A DNA stretch of 15,301 nucleotides. Origin: JAGTVG01 sp964389805 (lineage in GTDB: Bacteria > Bacteroidota > Bacteroidia > Cytophagales > Cyclobacteriaceae). Of this stretch, positions 1 to 7,600 are shown one piece after another. The notes under the pieces are model-generated. The model was not told the DNA's origin. It saw only the letters and a program-made list of their open reading frames with translations, and did not search any database. The position numbers were made by a program, and so were the translations under genes. Location of the stretch: assembly GCA_964389805.1 (NCBI GenBank), contig CAYMFU010000146.1, forward strand, positions 1 through 15,301, in the 5' to 3' direction. Within the stretch, counting starts at the first letter, position 1, and each line of letters begins with the position of its first letter.

Positions 1-7
1 TAATATA

Positions 8-40
8 TCCTATTTAAACTGATGTGAATAGGACTTTTTT
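8..40 (+). terminator. Rho-independent-like terminator for a gene left of the window
   Basis: TCCTATT (8-14) pairs perfectly with AATAGGA (27-33) across a 12-nt loop, and the stem is followed by C and then six T (35-40). The T-run lies on the right, so it would end transcription travelling rightward, from a gene outside the window that converges on the minus-strand peptidase gene. The stem is only 7 bp and AT-rich, so it may be weak. Confidence 0.4.
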
Positions 41-171
41 GGATTATTAAACACAGTCATTTAAACAATTTACAATAAATTATTTAAAAGCAAAAAAGAT
101 TTAAAAAATATAATTTGATATAAATCAGGGAGTTACAGACAGGGAATGCAAAAAAATATGCTAACGGATAC

Positions 172-1863
172 TTATAATATCCCGTAAGATGACCTGATCA
201 GATTTAGTGTATATTCCATCCAGGTATCTGATTTCTTAATACGATCCTTTAAGGATGCATCCAGGGGATAATCAACTTTGAAAGGATCTCCCATCTCATA
301 TCCTTTTACTGCAGTTTTAAAAGTAGTTTGTGGAATATTAACAACGATCCGGGTATTCGGCAATGTATACTGTTTGCTGTTGTCGTTGCAATAAAACCTA
401 CTGCCCGGTTCTTCCCCGATGAAAACAGCACGGTTGTGATATCTCAATAGTGATATCAAATGCCCTGTGGTCGACAAGCATCCCCCATCAACAATGGCAT
501 AACATTTCCCTGTGTAATTGGGAGTTGCCGCCTCCATAGGTTTATATAGCGGTTCGAATTCGGGAACCTGATCATTTTCCTGGAAGTAGGTAAAATCTTT
601 TAAGGAAAGATGGGCGTACAGAATGGCTGCAAATATTGGATGCCCTCCATGATTCCCCCTGAAGTCAAGAACGAGGTTATGAATATCTGCTTCATGGATT
701 ACCTGGAATATACTATCGATTAAATTGAGGTAACTGTTAACATCCGGCAAGGCGAAAGACGGGATATCAAGAATAGCTGTGCTCTGCTCTATTATAAGAG
801 GCAGCAAGGTTGGTGAAAAAGATATATCAGCATCATTCCCTGAGTATAATGATGAATATGGAACAGCACGTATACTTATTGAATCTATTCCCTTTGCACC
901 TGGTTTAATATATTCGATCTGGAATTGCCCTGAATTATCTATCAGGTTAAAATAAGATCCAAAATTCTTGTTTAGTTCATAGTATTTTGTGGTTTTATTG
1001 TATCCTTCAGCAGGAATGAATGTTAGCAATCTGGTTATTATATTTTCTGCCGGCACATTATTTATTCGGACTATTTCAGATCCAGGCTCTATATAATTCT
1101 TATCATCAGCACTTGAGACTGTCCAGGCCTTATCATTTTTTATGAACAATTTGAGTGGGAAATAGTGGTTATAAGCTTGCTGAGCCTTAATGTAATTGTC
1201 TGGCAACCTGATACCAGTATGACTACATCCAATTTTACTGACTATTGGAGAAGCTAAATTATGAAATTCCCGTAATGTTAACTCTGAACCAAGATTTTGA
1301 TTGACAGTATAATACAAGGCATCATAGGCCTCCTCACTAGTGTATAGATGGTACTGAGGGTGAATCTCTGAAAGGTGGCCTCGCAGGAACAGTATATCTT
1401 CTATTAGTTGAGACGAAGAATACTTTTTCTCCAAAATATCCCTGCCTACAACTGTCAATGATTTCTCAGCGGTAGCGTTTGTGTCTTTCTTAACAACATT
1501 GACCGCGTGACGCCTACCATCAGGGAAAATAAAATCACCTTTGAATTCCGAAAGATCTGAATTTAACTGACCTTCAAAGGATGTTTCTTTAGCCGGGATC
1601 AAAAAGGAAAGAATATTATCTTTAAATTCAATTTTTTTGATATCGTCATCCTGAATTAAAGTTGATCCATCATACATTTTAATCTTCCCTGATAAAATTT
1701 CATCCTCGTTAACAGAAAAGAAAATTTCCATTTTAAACTGCTTCATAAACAGGCCTTCCCATAGACCCTTTATATTATCCTGATAACAAAAAGAATTAAT
1801 ACTTATAGCAAGGAAGAAGATTCCTAAAGGGAAAGATTTAGATATTTTAAGCTTTGTTTTCAT
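172..1863 (-). CDS. Exported S41-family (C-terminal-processing-like) peptidase
   Basis: Probable periplasmic or surface serine peptidase of the S41/tail-specific protease superfamily; substrate unknown. Residues 1-26 form a signal peptide (KLKISKS then a hydrophobic run). Residues 30-125 look like the small beta-rich domain (starting GLWEG) that precedes hydrolase domains in many Bacteroidota proteins. Residues 150-225 hold an S41-like helical part with GCSHTG (212-217). Residues 255-275 resemble the PDZ-like segment. The catalytic fold follows: LDFRGNHGG (399-407), then GGCLSTTGH (460-468), where Ser464 is the expected nucleophile, then GEEPGS (483-488). The 563-aa length suits this multidomain class. 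Stop TAA at 172-174. It lies 79 bp downstream of the ExbB-like gene on the same strand and may be co-transcribed. The superfamily is well supported; the Ser464 assignment is by motif position and inferred. Confidence 0.88.
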   Translation of the reverse strand: MKTKLKISKSFPLGIFFLAISINSFCYQDNIKGLWEGLFMKQFKMEIFFSVNEDEILSGKIKMYDGSTLIQDDDIKKIEFKDNILSFLIPAKETSFEGQLNSDLSEFKGDFIFPDGRRHAVNVVKKDTNATAEKSLTVVGRDILEKKYSSSQLIEDILFLRGHLSEIHPQYHLYTSEEAYDALYYTVNQNLGSELTLREFHNLASPIVSKIGCSHTGIRLPDNYIKAQQAYNHYFPLKLFIKNDKAWTVSSADDKNYIEPGSEIVRINNVPAENIITRLLTFIPAEGYNKTTKYYELNKNFGSYFNLIDNSGQFQIEYIKPGAKGIDSISIRAVPYSSLYSGNDADISFSPTLLPLIIEQSTAILDIPSFALPDVNSYLNLIDSIFQVIHEADIHNLVLDFRGNHGGHPIFAAILYAHLSLKDFTYFQENDQVPEFEPLYKPMEAATPNYTGKCYAIVDGGCLSTTGHLISLLRYHNRAVFIGEEPGSRFYCNDNSKQYTLPNTRIVVNIPQTTFKTAVKGYEMGDPFKVDYPLDASLKDRIKKSDTWMEYTLNLIRSSYGIL

Positions 1864-1942
1864 GACCTTGATTTTTTGTTGTTGTATAGTGAATTTGAAT
1901 TTCTGGCAAAATCCCTGGCAATGATATAAGTGAAGTATGATT

Positions 1943-2332
1943 TTACTTTCTGAATGGCAAATAGGTCAATAGTAACCAGGCCAGTGCAGCTATCATGAAT
2001 GTGACCAATCCAAAAATTGTTGTTCCGAATGACACTTTTATACCAGTCATTACGATATCAGGATTTATATCTCCGGCGGCTTTAATTGCATCAATGGCAT
2101 CCCAGATTCCTGTAATCTGTCCAATCATACCTAAAGCAAGATTGAAGCTGCCTAATACAAGGAGGGTATTCAGACTTTTCTGCAAAGCTTGATGGTCGGG
2201 CTCCGCCTTTCGGAACTTAAGATATAATGAATAAATGATCAGGATCAATACGATCAGCAACATTGCGGCAAGCGGTATTTTGAATGGCCCCAGGCTATGA
2301 CCAATAACATTATCTAAGAATAAAAGTATCAT
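1943..2332 (-). CDS. Short MotA/TolQ/ExbB-like proton-channel protein
   Basis: Inner-membrane protein resembling the core of the MotA/TolQ/ExbB family, which uses the proton gradient to drive a partner protein. Three hydrophobic segments are visible at about 18-36, 55-75 and 103-126. The diagnostic part is LGMIGQITGIWDAIDAI (67-83), then GIKVSFGTTIFGLV (97-110), matching the pattern LGxxGTxxGixxAF... Gi..al.TT..GL of the family. At 129 aa it is shorter than a usual ExbB or TolQ (over 200 aa), keeping essentially the conserved two-helix channel core plus one N-terminal helix. No ExbD/TolR-like single-helix partner occurs in the window, so it either works with a partner encoded elsewhere or has another role. 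It is divergent from the LytS kinase gene and 79 bp upstream of the S41 peptidase. The ATG start has no clear ribosome-binding site. Confidence 0.75.
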   Translation of the reverse strand: MILLFLDNVIGHSLGPFKIPLAAMLLIVLILIIYSLYLKFRKAEPDHQALQKSLNTLLVLGSFNLALGMIGQITGIWDAIDAIKAAGDINPDIVMTGIKVSFGTTIFGLVTFMIAALAWLLLTYLPFRK

Positions 2333-2413
2333 TTTAATTTAAATTTAGTTAAACCATTAAAAACATGATTAAAACTAAGCCGAACAATTCAAAAATATTT
2401 TTTAAATAGACTG

Positions 2414-2443
2414 TTGCCCCATTTAAAACAATATATAACTTTT
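2414..2443 (+). promoter_or_regulatory. Candidate Bacteroidota promoter for the LytS/LytTR pair
   Basis: TTG at 2414-2416 is followed after 19 bp by TAACTTTT at 2436-2443, fitting the phylum's -33 TTG / -7 TAnnTTTG arrangement except for the last base. Transcription would begin near 2450, giving a leader of about 125 nt before the kinase. This is a pattern match only. Confidence 0.35.
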
Positions 2444-2456
2444 AGACGAAGACAGA

Positions 2457-2487
2457 TGTCGTTTACAGGTCAGGAGTGGTCGTATTC
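2457..2487 (+). promoter_or_regulatory. Candidate LytTR-type direct-repeat operator
   Basis: TGTCGTTTAC (2457-2466) and GGTCGTATTC (2478-2487) agree at 7 of 10 positions and start 21 bp apart, two helical turns. LytTR regulators are known to bind pairs of about 9-bp direct repeats with this kind of spacing. The site lies in the leader of the pair that encodes a LytTR regulator, so autoregulation is possible. The repeat is imperfect and could be chance. Confidence 0.25.
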
Positions 2488-2577
2488 CACTATTTATTTG
2501 TAGTTGGTCTATATTTCAACATTCTTTCTGCTTGTTTCAATATATAATTATAATTTTATTAAAGAAACATTCAGAAA

Positions 2578-3633
2578 GTGAAAGGATTACCGGAAATATT
2601 TAGAAATTCTACAATCAGGGTTCTTACCCATATTATTTTCTGGATATTCGTCCTAATCTACTATACCTTTTTCTTTGGACACCAACAGGGATTCTATCTG
2701 ATCACGTTCAAATTTGTTATTTTATTGATGCCCATTACCATCGGCACCACGTATTTTTTCAATTATTATCTTATCCCTCGTTTCCTGTTAAAGAAAAAAA
2801 TAAAACAGTTTATCCTTTTCAGCCTATATACTTTGATCTTTTCATTCTGGATCACTTCGTTGATCTTTCTACCCACGATTACACTTATAGGGCCCGGACC
2901 GAGCATATTCGACAAATCCCTTATCGATCTGTATTTTGTGATCGTAGGGCTATATTCAGTGGGCATACTGGCCATTTTGATCAAGCTACTGAAGTACTGG
3001 TACGAACAGCAACATTTGGCAATTCAATTGCTGAAAGAGAAGACTGAAGCTGAGCTTGCCATGCTGAAAGGGCAGATAAATCCACATTTTCTGTTCAACA
3101 CACTTAACAATATTTATTCACTCGCACTCAAAAAATCCGATTTAACCGCTGAAGCTGTAGTCAAATTATCTGAAATGCTGGATTATCTATTGTATGAATG
3201 CAATGCCGAAATGGTAAATATAAAAAAGGAAATCAAATTGATCCAGAACTACATATATCTTCAGAAGATAAGGTTCGGGGACCGCTTAGACATTCAATTC
3301 AAAGCTGAAAACACGAATGATCAGCAGATGCCTCCTATGATCATATTGCCATTTATCGAAAACAGTTTCAAGCATGGGGCAGGTATGCAATCGAATAAAG
3401 TCTGGATCAAGATTAAAATAAGGTCTGAAAACAATACGTTGAATTTTAATATCATAAACAGTATATCGTTACAAAAAGATATAGATAATAAATCTGTTTC
3501 CGGGGGTATCGGATTAGAAAATGTAAGAAAAAGACTCCGGCTATTGTATCAAAGTGATTTTTCCCTTGACATTGAGAATTTATCTGATACTTTTAGTGTT
3601 CAATTAACGATTCCAACAGGATATAAGAAATGA
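2578..3633 (+). CDS. LytS/YehU-type membrane sensor histidine kinase
   Basis: Sensor kinase that would phosphorylate the adjacent LytTR regulator. Four membrane segments occupy about 15-33, 41-66, 77-104 and 114-137, with no extracytoplasmic domain of note. A short helical linker (143-163) leads to the His_kinase domain: KGQINPHFLFNTLNN (164-178) with His170 as the phosphorylation site, then an N box LPFIENSFKHG (257-267) and a G box GGIGLENVRKRL (309-320). The 351-aa length is normal for this class. The start must be GTG at 2578: an in-frame TAA lies at 2560-2562, and the next Met is inside the second membrane helix. No strong ribosome-binding site precedes it. Its TGA stop overlaps the ATG of the regulator (ATGA), so the two are translationally coupled. 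Confidence 0.93.
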   Translation: MKGLPEIFRNSTIRVLTHIIFWIFVLIYYTFFFGHQQGFYLITFKFVILLMPITIGTTYFFNYYLIPRFLLKKKIKQFILFSLYTLIFSFWITSLIFLPTITLIGPGPSIFDKSLIDLYFVIVGLYSVGILAILIKLLKYWYEQQHLAIQLLKEKTEAELAMLKGQINPHFLFNTLNNIYSLALKKSDLTAEAVVKLSEMLDYLLYECNAEMVNIKKEIKLIQNYIYLQKIRFGDRLDIQFKAENTNDQQMPPMIILPFIENSFKHGAGMQSNKVWIKIKIRSENNTLNFNIINSISLQKDIDNKSVSGGIGLENVRKRLRLLYQSDFSLDIENLSDTFSVQLTIPTGYKK

Positions 3634-4346
3634 AGACCCGGTGTATCATAGTGGATGATGAACCCCTGGCCGTAGAGGCCATTCAAATGCATGTTGAAAA
3701 ATTCGATAGTCTTAGGTTAGTGGCTACCTGCATGGATGCCTTTCAGGCCTTCGACATATTGAACAGGACCCGGATAGATCTAATGTTTCTTGACATCCAG
3801 ATGCCTGAAGTTACCGGATTAGACTTTCTTAAATCACTTAAGAATCCGCCAAAAGTTATATTAACAACAGCTTACCGCGACTATGCAATTGATGCTTTTG
3901 ATCTTAGTGTTGTTGATTACCTGTTAAAACCGATCTCTTTTGATAGGTTTATGCAGGCGATCAATAAATTTTATGAACAAAGCAGCAGCGAACTGGTGAT
4001 GCCGGGAACTACCAGAAACCAGGAGGAGTCGAATCCAGACCATATATATGTCAGATCGGATAAAAAGAATGTAAAAATAAGATTTGATGAAATCCTGTAT
4101 ATAGAAAGCATAAAAGATTATGTAAAGATCGTATGCATTAGCAGAACGATCATTTCTAAGATCCTGATCAGCGAATTGGAATCTAAATTACCTGCAGAGT
4201 TGTTTCTAAGAATTCATCGTTCTTATATTATATGTATCCGGAATATTGAAGCCTATTCACCGACTCACATTGAGGTACCAGGCAAAGAACTCCCGATAGG
4301 CAGGAATTACAAGCATGAGGTAATTAATACCTTGCAGAGAAAATAA
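3630..4346 (+). CDS. LytTR-family response regulator
   Basis: DNA-binding response regulator partnering the overlapping LytS-type kinase. The receiver domain (1-118) has the acidic pair Asp9/Asp10, phospho-acceptor Asp55 in FLDIQMPE, Thr79/Thr80 and Lys100 in LLKPIS. A linker (119-135) rich in Ser, Glu and Asn leads to a LytTR domain (136-236) with IYVRSDKKNVKIRFDEILYI at its start and FLRIHRSYI (192-200) and LPIGRNYK (221-228) near its end, all typical. At 238 aa it is full length. The ATG overlaps the kinase stop by 4 bp. Target genes are unknown; candidates are the divergent ExbB-like/S41 genes and its own operon. Confidence 0.95.
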   Translation: MKTRCIIVDDEPLAVEAIQMHVEKFDSLRLVATCMDAFQAFDILNRTRIDLMFLDIQMPEVTGLDFLKSLKNPPKVILTTAYRDYAIDAFDLSVVDYLLKPISFDRFMQAINKFYEQSSSELVMPGTTRNQEESNPDHIYVRSDKKNVKIRFDEILYIESIKDYVKIVCISRTIISKILISELESKLPAELFLRIHRSYIICIRNIEAYSPTHIEVPGKELPIGRNYKHEVINTLQRK

Positions 4347-4459
4347 GTCCACTTTTGCCATTGGAAACAGGTTTTTAATTATTCATTCCAACTGGAAGCC
4401 AAATTTGCTGAATATTAATTTAAATACATCAGGACATCCTGTAAAGTGCTGTCATGGAG

Positions 4460-5140
4460 TCATCTCTTAGGTTGAAGCTTTACCATATCCGGTTCATAAG
4501 TGAATACGACCACTTTATCAGATACTTTCTCCAAAATGGGCCGTAATACTTTTTCAGCATTTAAGGTGGTCTGCTCTAATATGCCGTTTTCAAGGGCACT
4601 GATGAGGATTTGATCTTCTGCTTCGCGATATGCATTATCTATCGCCCTTGTTACTTCATCATCGTCAGGGAAAATATTACTCCAGAAACCGGACCTTTCA
4701 AAATCATAAACCCGTGATTTTTCAAGATCGAGTTTGTGGTAACACAACTCTGGTTGGGGCATTTTAAAGAACAGGGTATCCCCTGAAATTATTACGCTGT
4801 TCAGGTCCATATTTTGCAGATCAATACAACCCACTGCTTCACCGGCGGCAATCAGGGCTACTTTGAGGTCCGGATTATAGTCGTAGGTCTTCAAAGCAGT
4901 ACTGCTGTTGATCTTTCCCTCACTTATAGCCTGGTAATCATAAATTTCCTTAAAATTATATTTTACCAGCTCCAACTTGCCCAACTCTTCAATCCTTTCT
5001 ATAATAATTGTAGTATTCCGATTTTCTAGAACTTCGCTATTAAACGAAGGGAGTTTAATTCCAAGTGACCATAGCAATAATACCGTCAGTAATAAGATCC
5101 AGGGGATGAACAACAAAGCCAGTTTATATCTTTTTATCAT
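4460..5140 (-). CDS. Membrane-anchored DUF4230 protein
   Basis: A protein of the DUF4230 family, of unknown biochemical function. An N-terminal hydrophobic segment (7-28) makes a membrane anchor or uncleaved signal, and the rest should be outside the cytoplasm. Family-like features are ERIEELGKLELVKYNF (48-63) after the anchor, a beta-rich middle with GEAVGCIDL (100-108) and GDTLFFKMPQPEL (120-132), and a charged helix RAIDNAYREAEDQ (165-177) towards the end. At 226 aa it has about the usual size. It is last in a three-gene minus-strand unit, starting 19 bp after the sialidase-like gene stops, and converges with the LytTR gene, 113 bp away. Family assignment is from recognition of the sequence pattern; no function should be inferred from the neighbours. 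Confidence 0.75.
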   Translation of the reverse strand: MIKRYKLALLFIPWILLLTVLLLWSLGIKLPSFNSEVLENRNTTIIIERIEELGKLELVKYNFKEIYDYQAISEGKINSSTALKTYDYNPDLKVALIAAGEAVGCIDLQNMDLNSVIISGDTLFFKMPQPELCYHKLDLEKSRVYDFERSGFWSNIFPDDDEVTRAIDNAYREAEDQILISALENGILEQTTLNAEKVLRPILEKVSDKVVVFTYEPDMVKLQPKR

Positions 5141-5159
5141 ATCCGTAAAATCCTATTAT

Positions 5160-6215
5160 TTAATTCCATTTTTCAATATCATCCTCAGGCAGCAATGCGG
5201 GATCAATAACCACATGCTTGATCTTCAATCGATTCCAGGTATACAAAATGTGAATCAATCCATCACCTGACTGTATGACCGCAGGATAGGAATACTCTCC
5301 TTTTGTATCTTCCAGGACAAGGCCGGCATACCATTTCTGACCATCCTCTGAAACAGCTATGTTTAAAGGAAACCTGTCCCCTCCCCATTTCCCTTTGGGA
5401 GTTAACGTATGATTGTATACCAGAATATGTTTCCCGCCTTTTACAGTTACCCCGTCAATACCGGAATTTGGATTGGGCAGTTCAGTGGCTTCCAGCTTAG
5501 TCCATGTTTTACCACCATCTTTTGAGGATGAGGAAATAACATATCCCTCCTTGCTTCTACAAAGAATCATGACCGTTCCATCCGGGTTTTGAATAATAGT
5601 GGGCTGAATAACATTAAATTTTGAGGTCTGGTTGACGAAGACAGGCTCTTCCCAGGTATTTTCATCGGGATCATACATCTCCATCTGCACCTTCCAACCT
5701 TCATGCTCTGTACTTGAGGGGCATAAAAGCTGGTTTTCACCAATGGCAACAGGTTTATTTTTTATGGGACCTAATATCCCTTCAGGAAGCCTGAATTCTT
5801 CCGACCAGGTATCCCCATCATCATCAGAGTATTTCAGCATCCCCCACCATTCCGACGGGCTGGGTCCTACTTTATAGAACAGGTATAATCTATTATCAGG
5901 TGAGTAATACAAAACAGGATTCCAGCAAGGGTATCTTTTATTTCCAACAATTCCATTAGCTATAGAAACCGGAGCACTCCAGGTATGGTCTGTTTTTTTG
6001 CTGATCCATATCTCCACATCTTTATGCTTCTCATGTGTCCCGCCAAACCAGGCTGCGTACAAACCTGATTGTGTTTCTGCTATAGTAGAAGCATGGCATG
6101 ATTTGAATGGAGCTTCATCATAAATAAATTCTTCAATTTTAACGGGATTCTCCTGACCGAGTAAATTCAGATACAACAGCATCCCGATTTCAAGTAGTAT
6201 AAATATCCTAAGCAT
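5160..6215 (-). CDS. Secreted sialidase-like (BNR/Asp-box) beta-propeller protein
   Basis: Probable six-bladed beta-propeller exported to the periplasm or surface. Residues 1-20 are a signal peptide ending near LLGQ. Asp boxes (SxDxGxxW) are seen at 130-137 (SDDDGDTW) and 231-238 (SKDGGKTW), with a degenerate one at 289-295 (SEDGQKW). Other conserved-looking elements are CHASTIAE (40-47), AWFGGTHE (55-62), GPIKNKP (149-155) and GEYSYPAV (306-313). Such proteins are often annotated exo-alpha-sialidase or predicted neuraminidase. However, the FRIP/YRIP motif with the first substrate-binding Arg of GH33 sialidases is not visible where expected near residues 30-45, so the real substrate may not be sialic acid. 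It starts 12 bp after the kinase stop and is followed after 19 bp by the DUF4230 gene. Confidence 0.82.
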   Translation of the reverse strand: MLRIFILLEIGMLLYLNLLGQENPVKIEEFIYDEAPFKSCHASTIAETQSGLYAAWFGGTHEKHKDVEIWISKKTDHTWSAPVSIANGIVGNKRYPCWNPVLYYSPDNRLYLFYKVGPSPSEWWGMLKYSDDDGDTWSEEFRLPEGILGPIKNKPVAIGENQLLCPSSTEHEGWKVQMEMYDPDENTWEEPVFVNQTSKFNVIQPTIIQNPDGTVMILCRSKEGYVISSSSKDGGKTWTKLEATELPNPNSGIDGVTVKGGKHILVYNHTLTPKGKWGGDRFPLNIAVSEDGQKWYAGLVLEDTKGEYSYPAVIQSGDGLIHILYTWNRLKIKHVVIDPALLPEDDIEKWN

Positions 6216-6227
6216 TATATCCCGGGT

Positions 6228-7514
6228 TTAGACAGGTATGTTGATATCAAATTGCGTATAACTTCCTTTTTCGCTATTCACAGAGACAGTTCCATGCAGT
6301 TTTTCAAGGGCTGTTTTAACTACATAAAGCCCTAATCCATTTCCATGAGGCCTTTCATTCGATCTGAAATACATTTCAAAAACCTTTCCATAAAACATTT
6401 CATCAATCCCTATACCTCTATCCTCAATTTGGATATTCAAAAAATTTCTATTCTCCGTAACCATTATTGAGATTTCCGCATGTTTACCCGCCGTAAAACG
6501 AATGGCATTTTCAATCATATTGGAAAAAATGATATCTATCAGGCTATTCTTGGGATCCATATCATCATACTTTTTCAGATTTATAACTGTTTTAATGATA
6601 TGTCCGTCTTTTAGTAATTCATCTTCGTACTTCTCAATAATCGCAGATAGGGATACTAGCCTTTTTTCTTCCAGATAATGACTGATTTCATACAGATTAT
6701 AAAATTTCTTCAGCATATTATCCATACTCCCCACGGTTTTGTCCATCATCATGAACAATTGCATTGTATCTTCTTTGAGGTCCATTAACCTGGCAACCTC
6801 ATTGATGCCCATCAGGGTAGTTAAAGGCCTTCTGAAATCGTGTGAGCTCCTGTAAAACAACCTGTCAAGTTCCTTATTCGCCTTCTTAAGTTCGGTGGTT
6901 TTTTTATTAACTGTATTCTCCAGGTCGACGTTACTTTCTTTTATCTTTTCATATGCATCAATCAGCTGATTAGAGAGGGATTCGTATTTTCTTTTAAAAT
7001 TCAGGATCAGGTATCCGCCAATTGTGAAAAGAAGAATTACAAAGATATCAGATACGAATATTTCCGTAGAGCGATCCAGGAATTGGTGCCTGAAACTTGT
7101 ATTGATATTTTCAATAACAATAAGGGTAAGAATATTTATTGAGGTGAGAACGAGAAGATGTATCCTGTATTTTTTGGGTATGATCAACAGCGAAATGATA
7201 AAGATCAGGAAAAAAATCACCGTATCGCTGATGTTGAATCCGCCACCCTGAAAAAACCAGGATAAATTAATCAGTATGTACAGGATAGAAATAAAAGGTA
7301 AAACCAGTTTAGGATATAGAGTTTCATCCTTCGACAGGTAATAAAAGACACAAAATATTATAAAACCTGTTAAATCCAGGAACACAGAAAAGTTATGTCC
7401 TGTTACGAAAATATCAAGAAGTGCAATGGCCAAGGCTGCCGCAGCACTGATGACACAAGCCAGGTTAAATAACTGATATTCAAGTTGCAGAACTCTATTT
7501 TGATGCACCTCCAT
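6228..7514 (-). CDS. Membrane sensor histidine kinase, orphan (HisKA/HATPase_c)
   Basis: Transmembrane sensor kinase with no response regulator beside it on this strand. About six hydrophobic segments fall within residues 15-172 (roughly 15-37, 44-60, 68-88, 96-113, 117-136, 152-172), with little sequence outside the membrane, suggesting it senses something in or through the membrane. A coiled-coil linker (176-218) rich in Glu, Lys and Asn leads to the H box SSHDFRRPLTTL (223-234), phosphorylation site His225. The ATPase domain follows: N box NMIENAIRF (332-340), G1 EDRGIGI (364-370), G2 GNGLGLYVVK (391-400). At 428 aa it is complete. The ATG at 7514 is preceded at a suitable distance by GGATTA. 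First gene of a unit with the sialidase-like and DUF4230 genes, 86 bp downstream of the metalloprotease gene. Confidence 0.93.
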   Translation of the reverse strand: MEVHQNRVLQLEYQLFNLACVISAAAALAIALLDIFVTGHNFSVFLDLTGFIIFCVFYYLSKDETLYPKLVLPFISILYILINLSWFFQGGGFNISDTVIFFLIFIISLLIIPKKYRIHLLVLTSINILTLIVIENINTSFRHQFLDRSTEIFVSDIFVILLFTIGGYLILNFKRKYESLSNQLIDAYEKIKESNVDLENTVNKKTTELKKANKELDRLFYRSSHDFRRPLTTLMGINEVARLMDLKEDTMQLFMMMDKTVGSMDNMLKKFYNLYEISHYLEEKRLVSLSAIIEKYEDELLKDGHIIKTVINLKKYDDMDPKNSLIDIIFSNMIENAIRFTAGKHAEISIMVTENRNFLNIQIEDRGIGIDEMFYGKVFEMYFRSNERPHGNGLGLYVVKTALEKLHGTVSVNSEKGSYTQFDINIPV

Positions 7515-7548
7515 TAATCCATGTTAAAGTCTCCGAAAATACAAGATA

Positions 7549-7577
7549 GAAAGCTATGCTAATTAATCAAAACACAA
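7549..7577 (-). promoter_or_regulatory. Candidate promoter for the kinase/propeller/DUF4230 operon
   Basis: Read on the minus strand, TTG (7577-7575) is followed after 18 bp by TAGCTTTC (7556-7549), close to the Bacteroidota TTG / TAnnTTTG pattern. Transcription would start near 7542, about 28 nt before the kinase ATG. It suggests that the operon need not depend on read-through from the metalloprotease gene. Pattern match only. Confidence 0.33.
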
Positions 7578-7600
7578 AAATAAATAGCTAATTAAAAATG

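Noticed and set aside
2766..2984. Minus-strand open frame inside the LytS-type kinase gene
   Set aside because: It lies wholly opposite membrane-helix codons of a well-supported gene and has no motif of its own.
4361..4391. TTGGAA/TTCCAA hairpin between the convergent LytTR and DUF4230 genes, considered as a bidirectional terminator
   Set aside because: The stem is only 6 bp with a 19-nt loop and no adjoining T-run on either strand.
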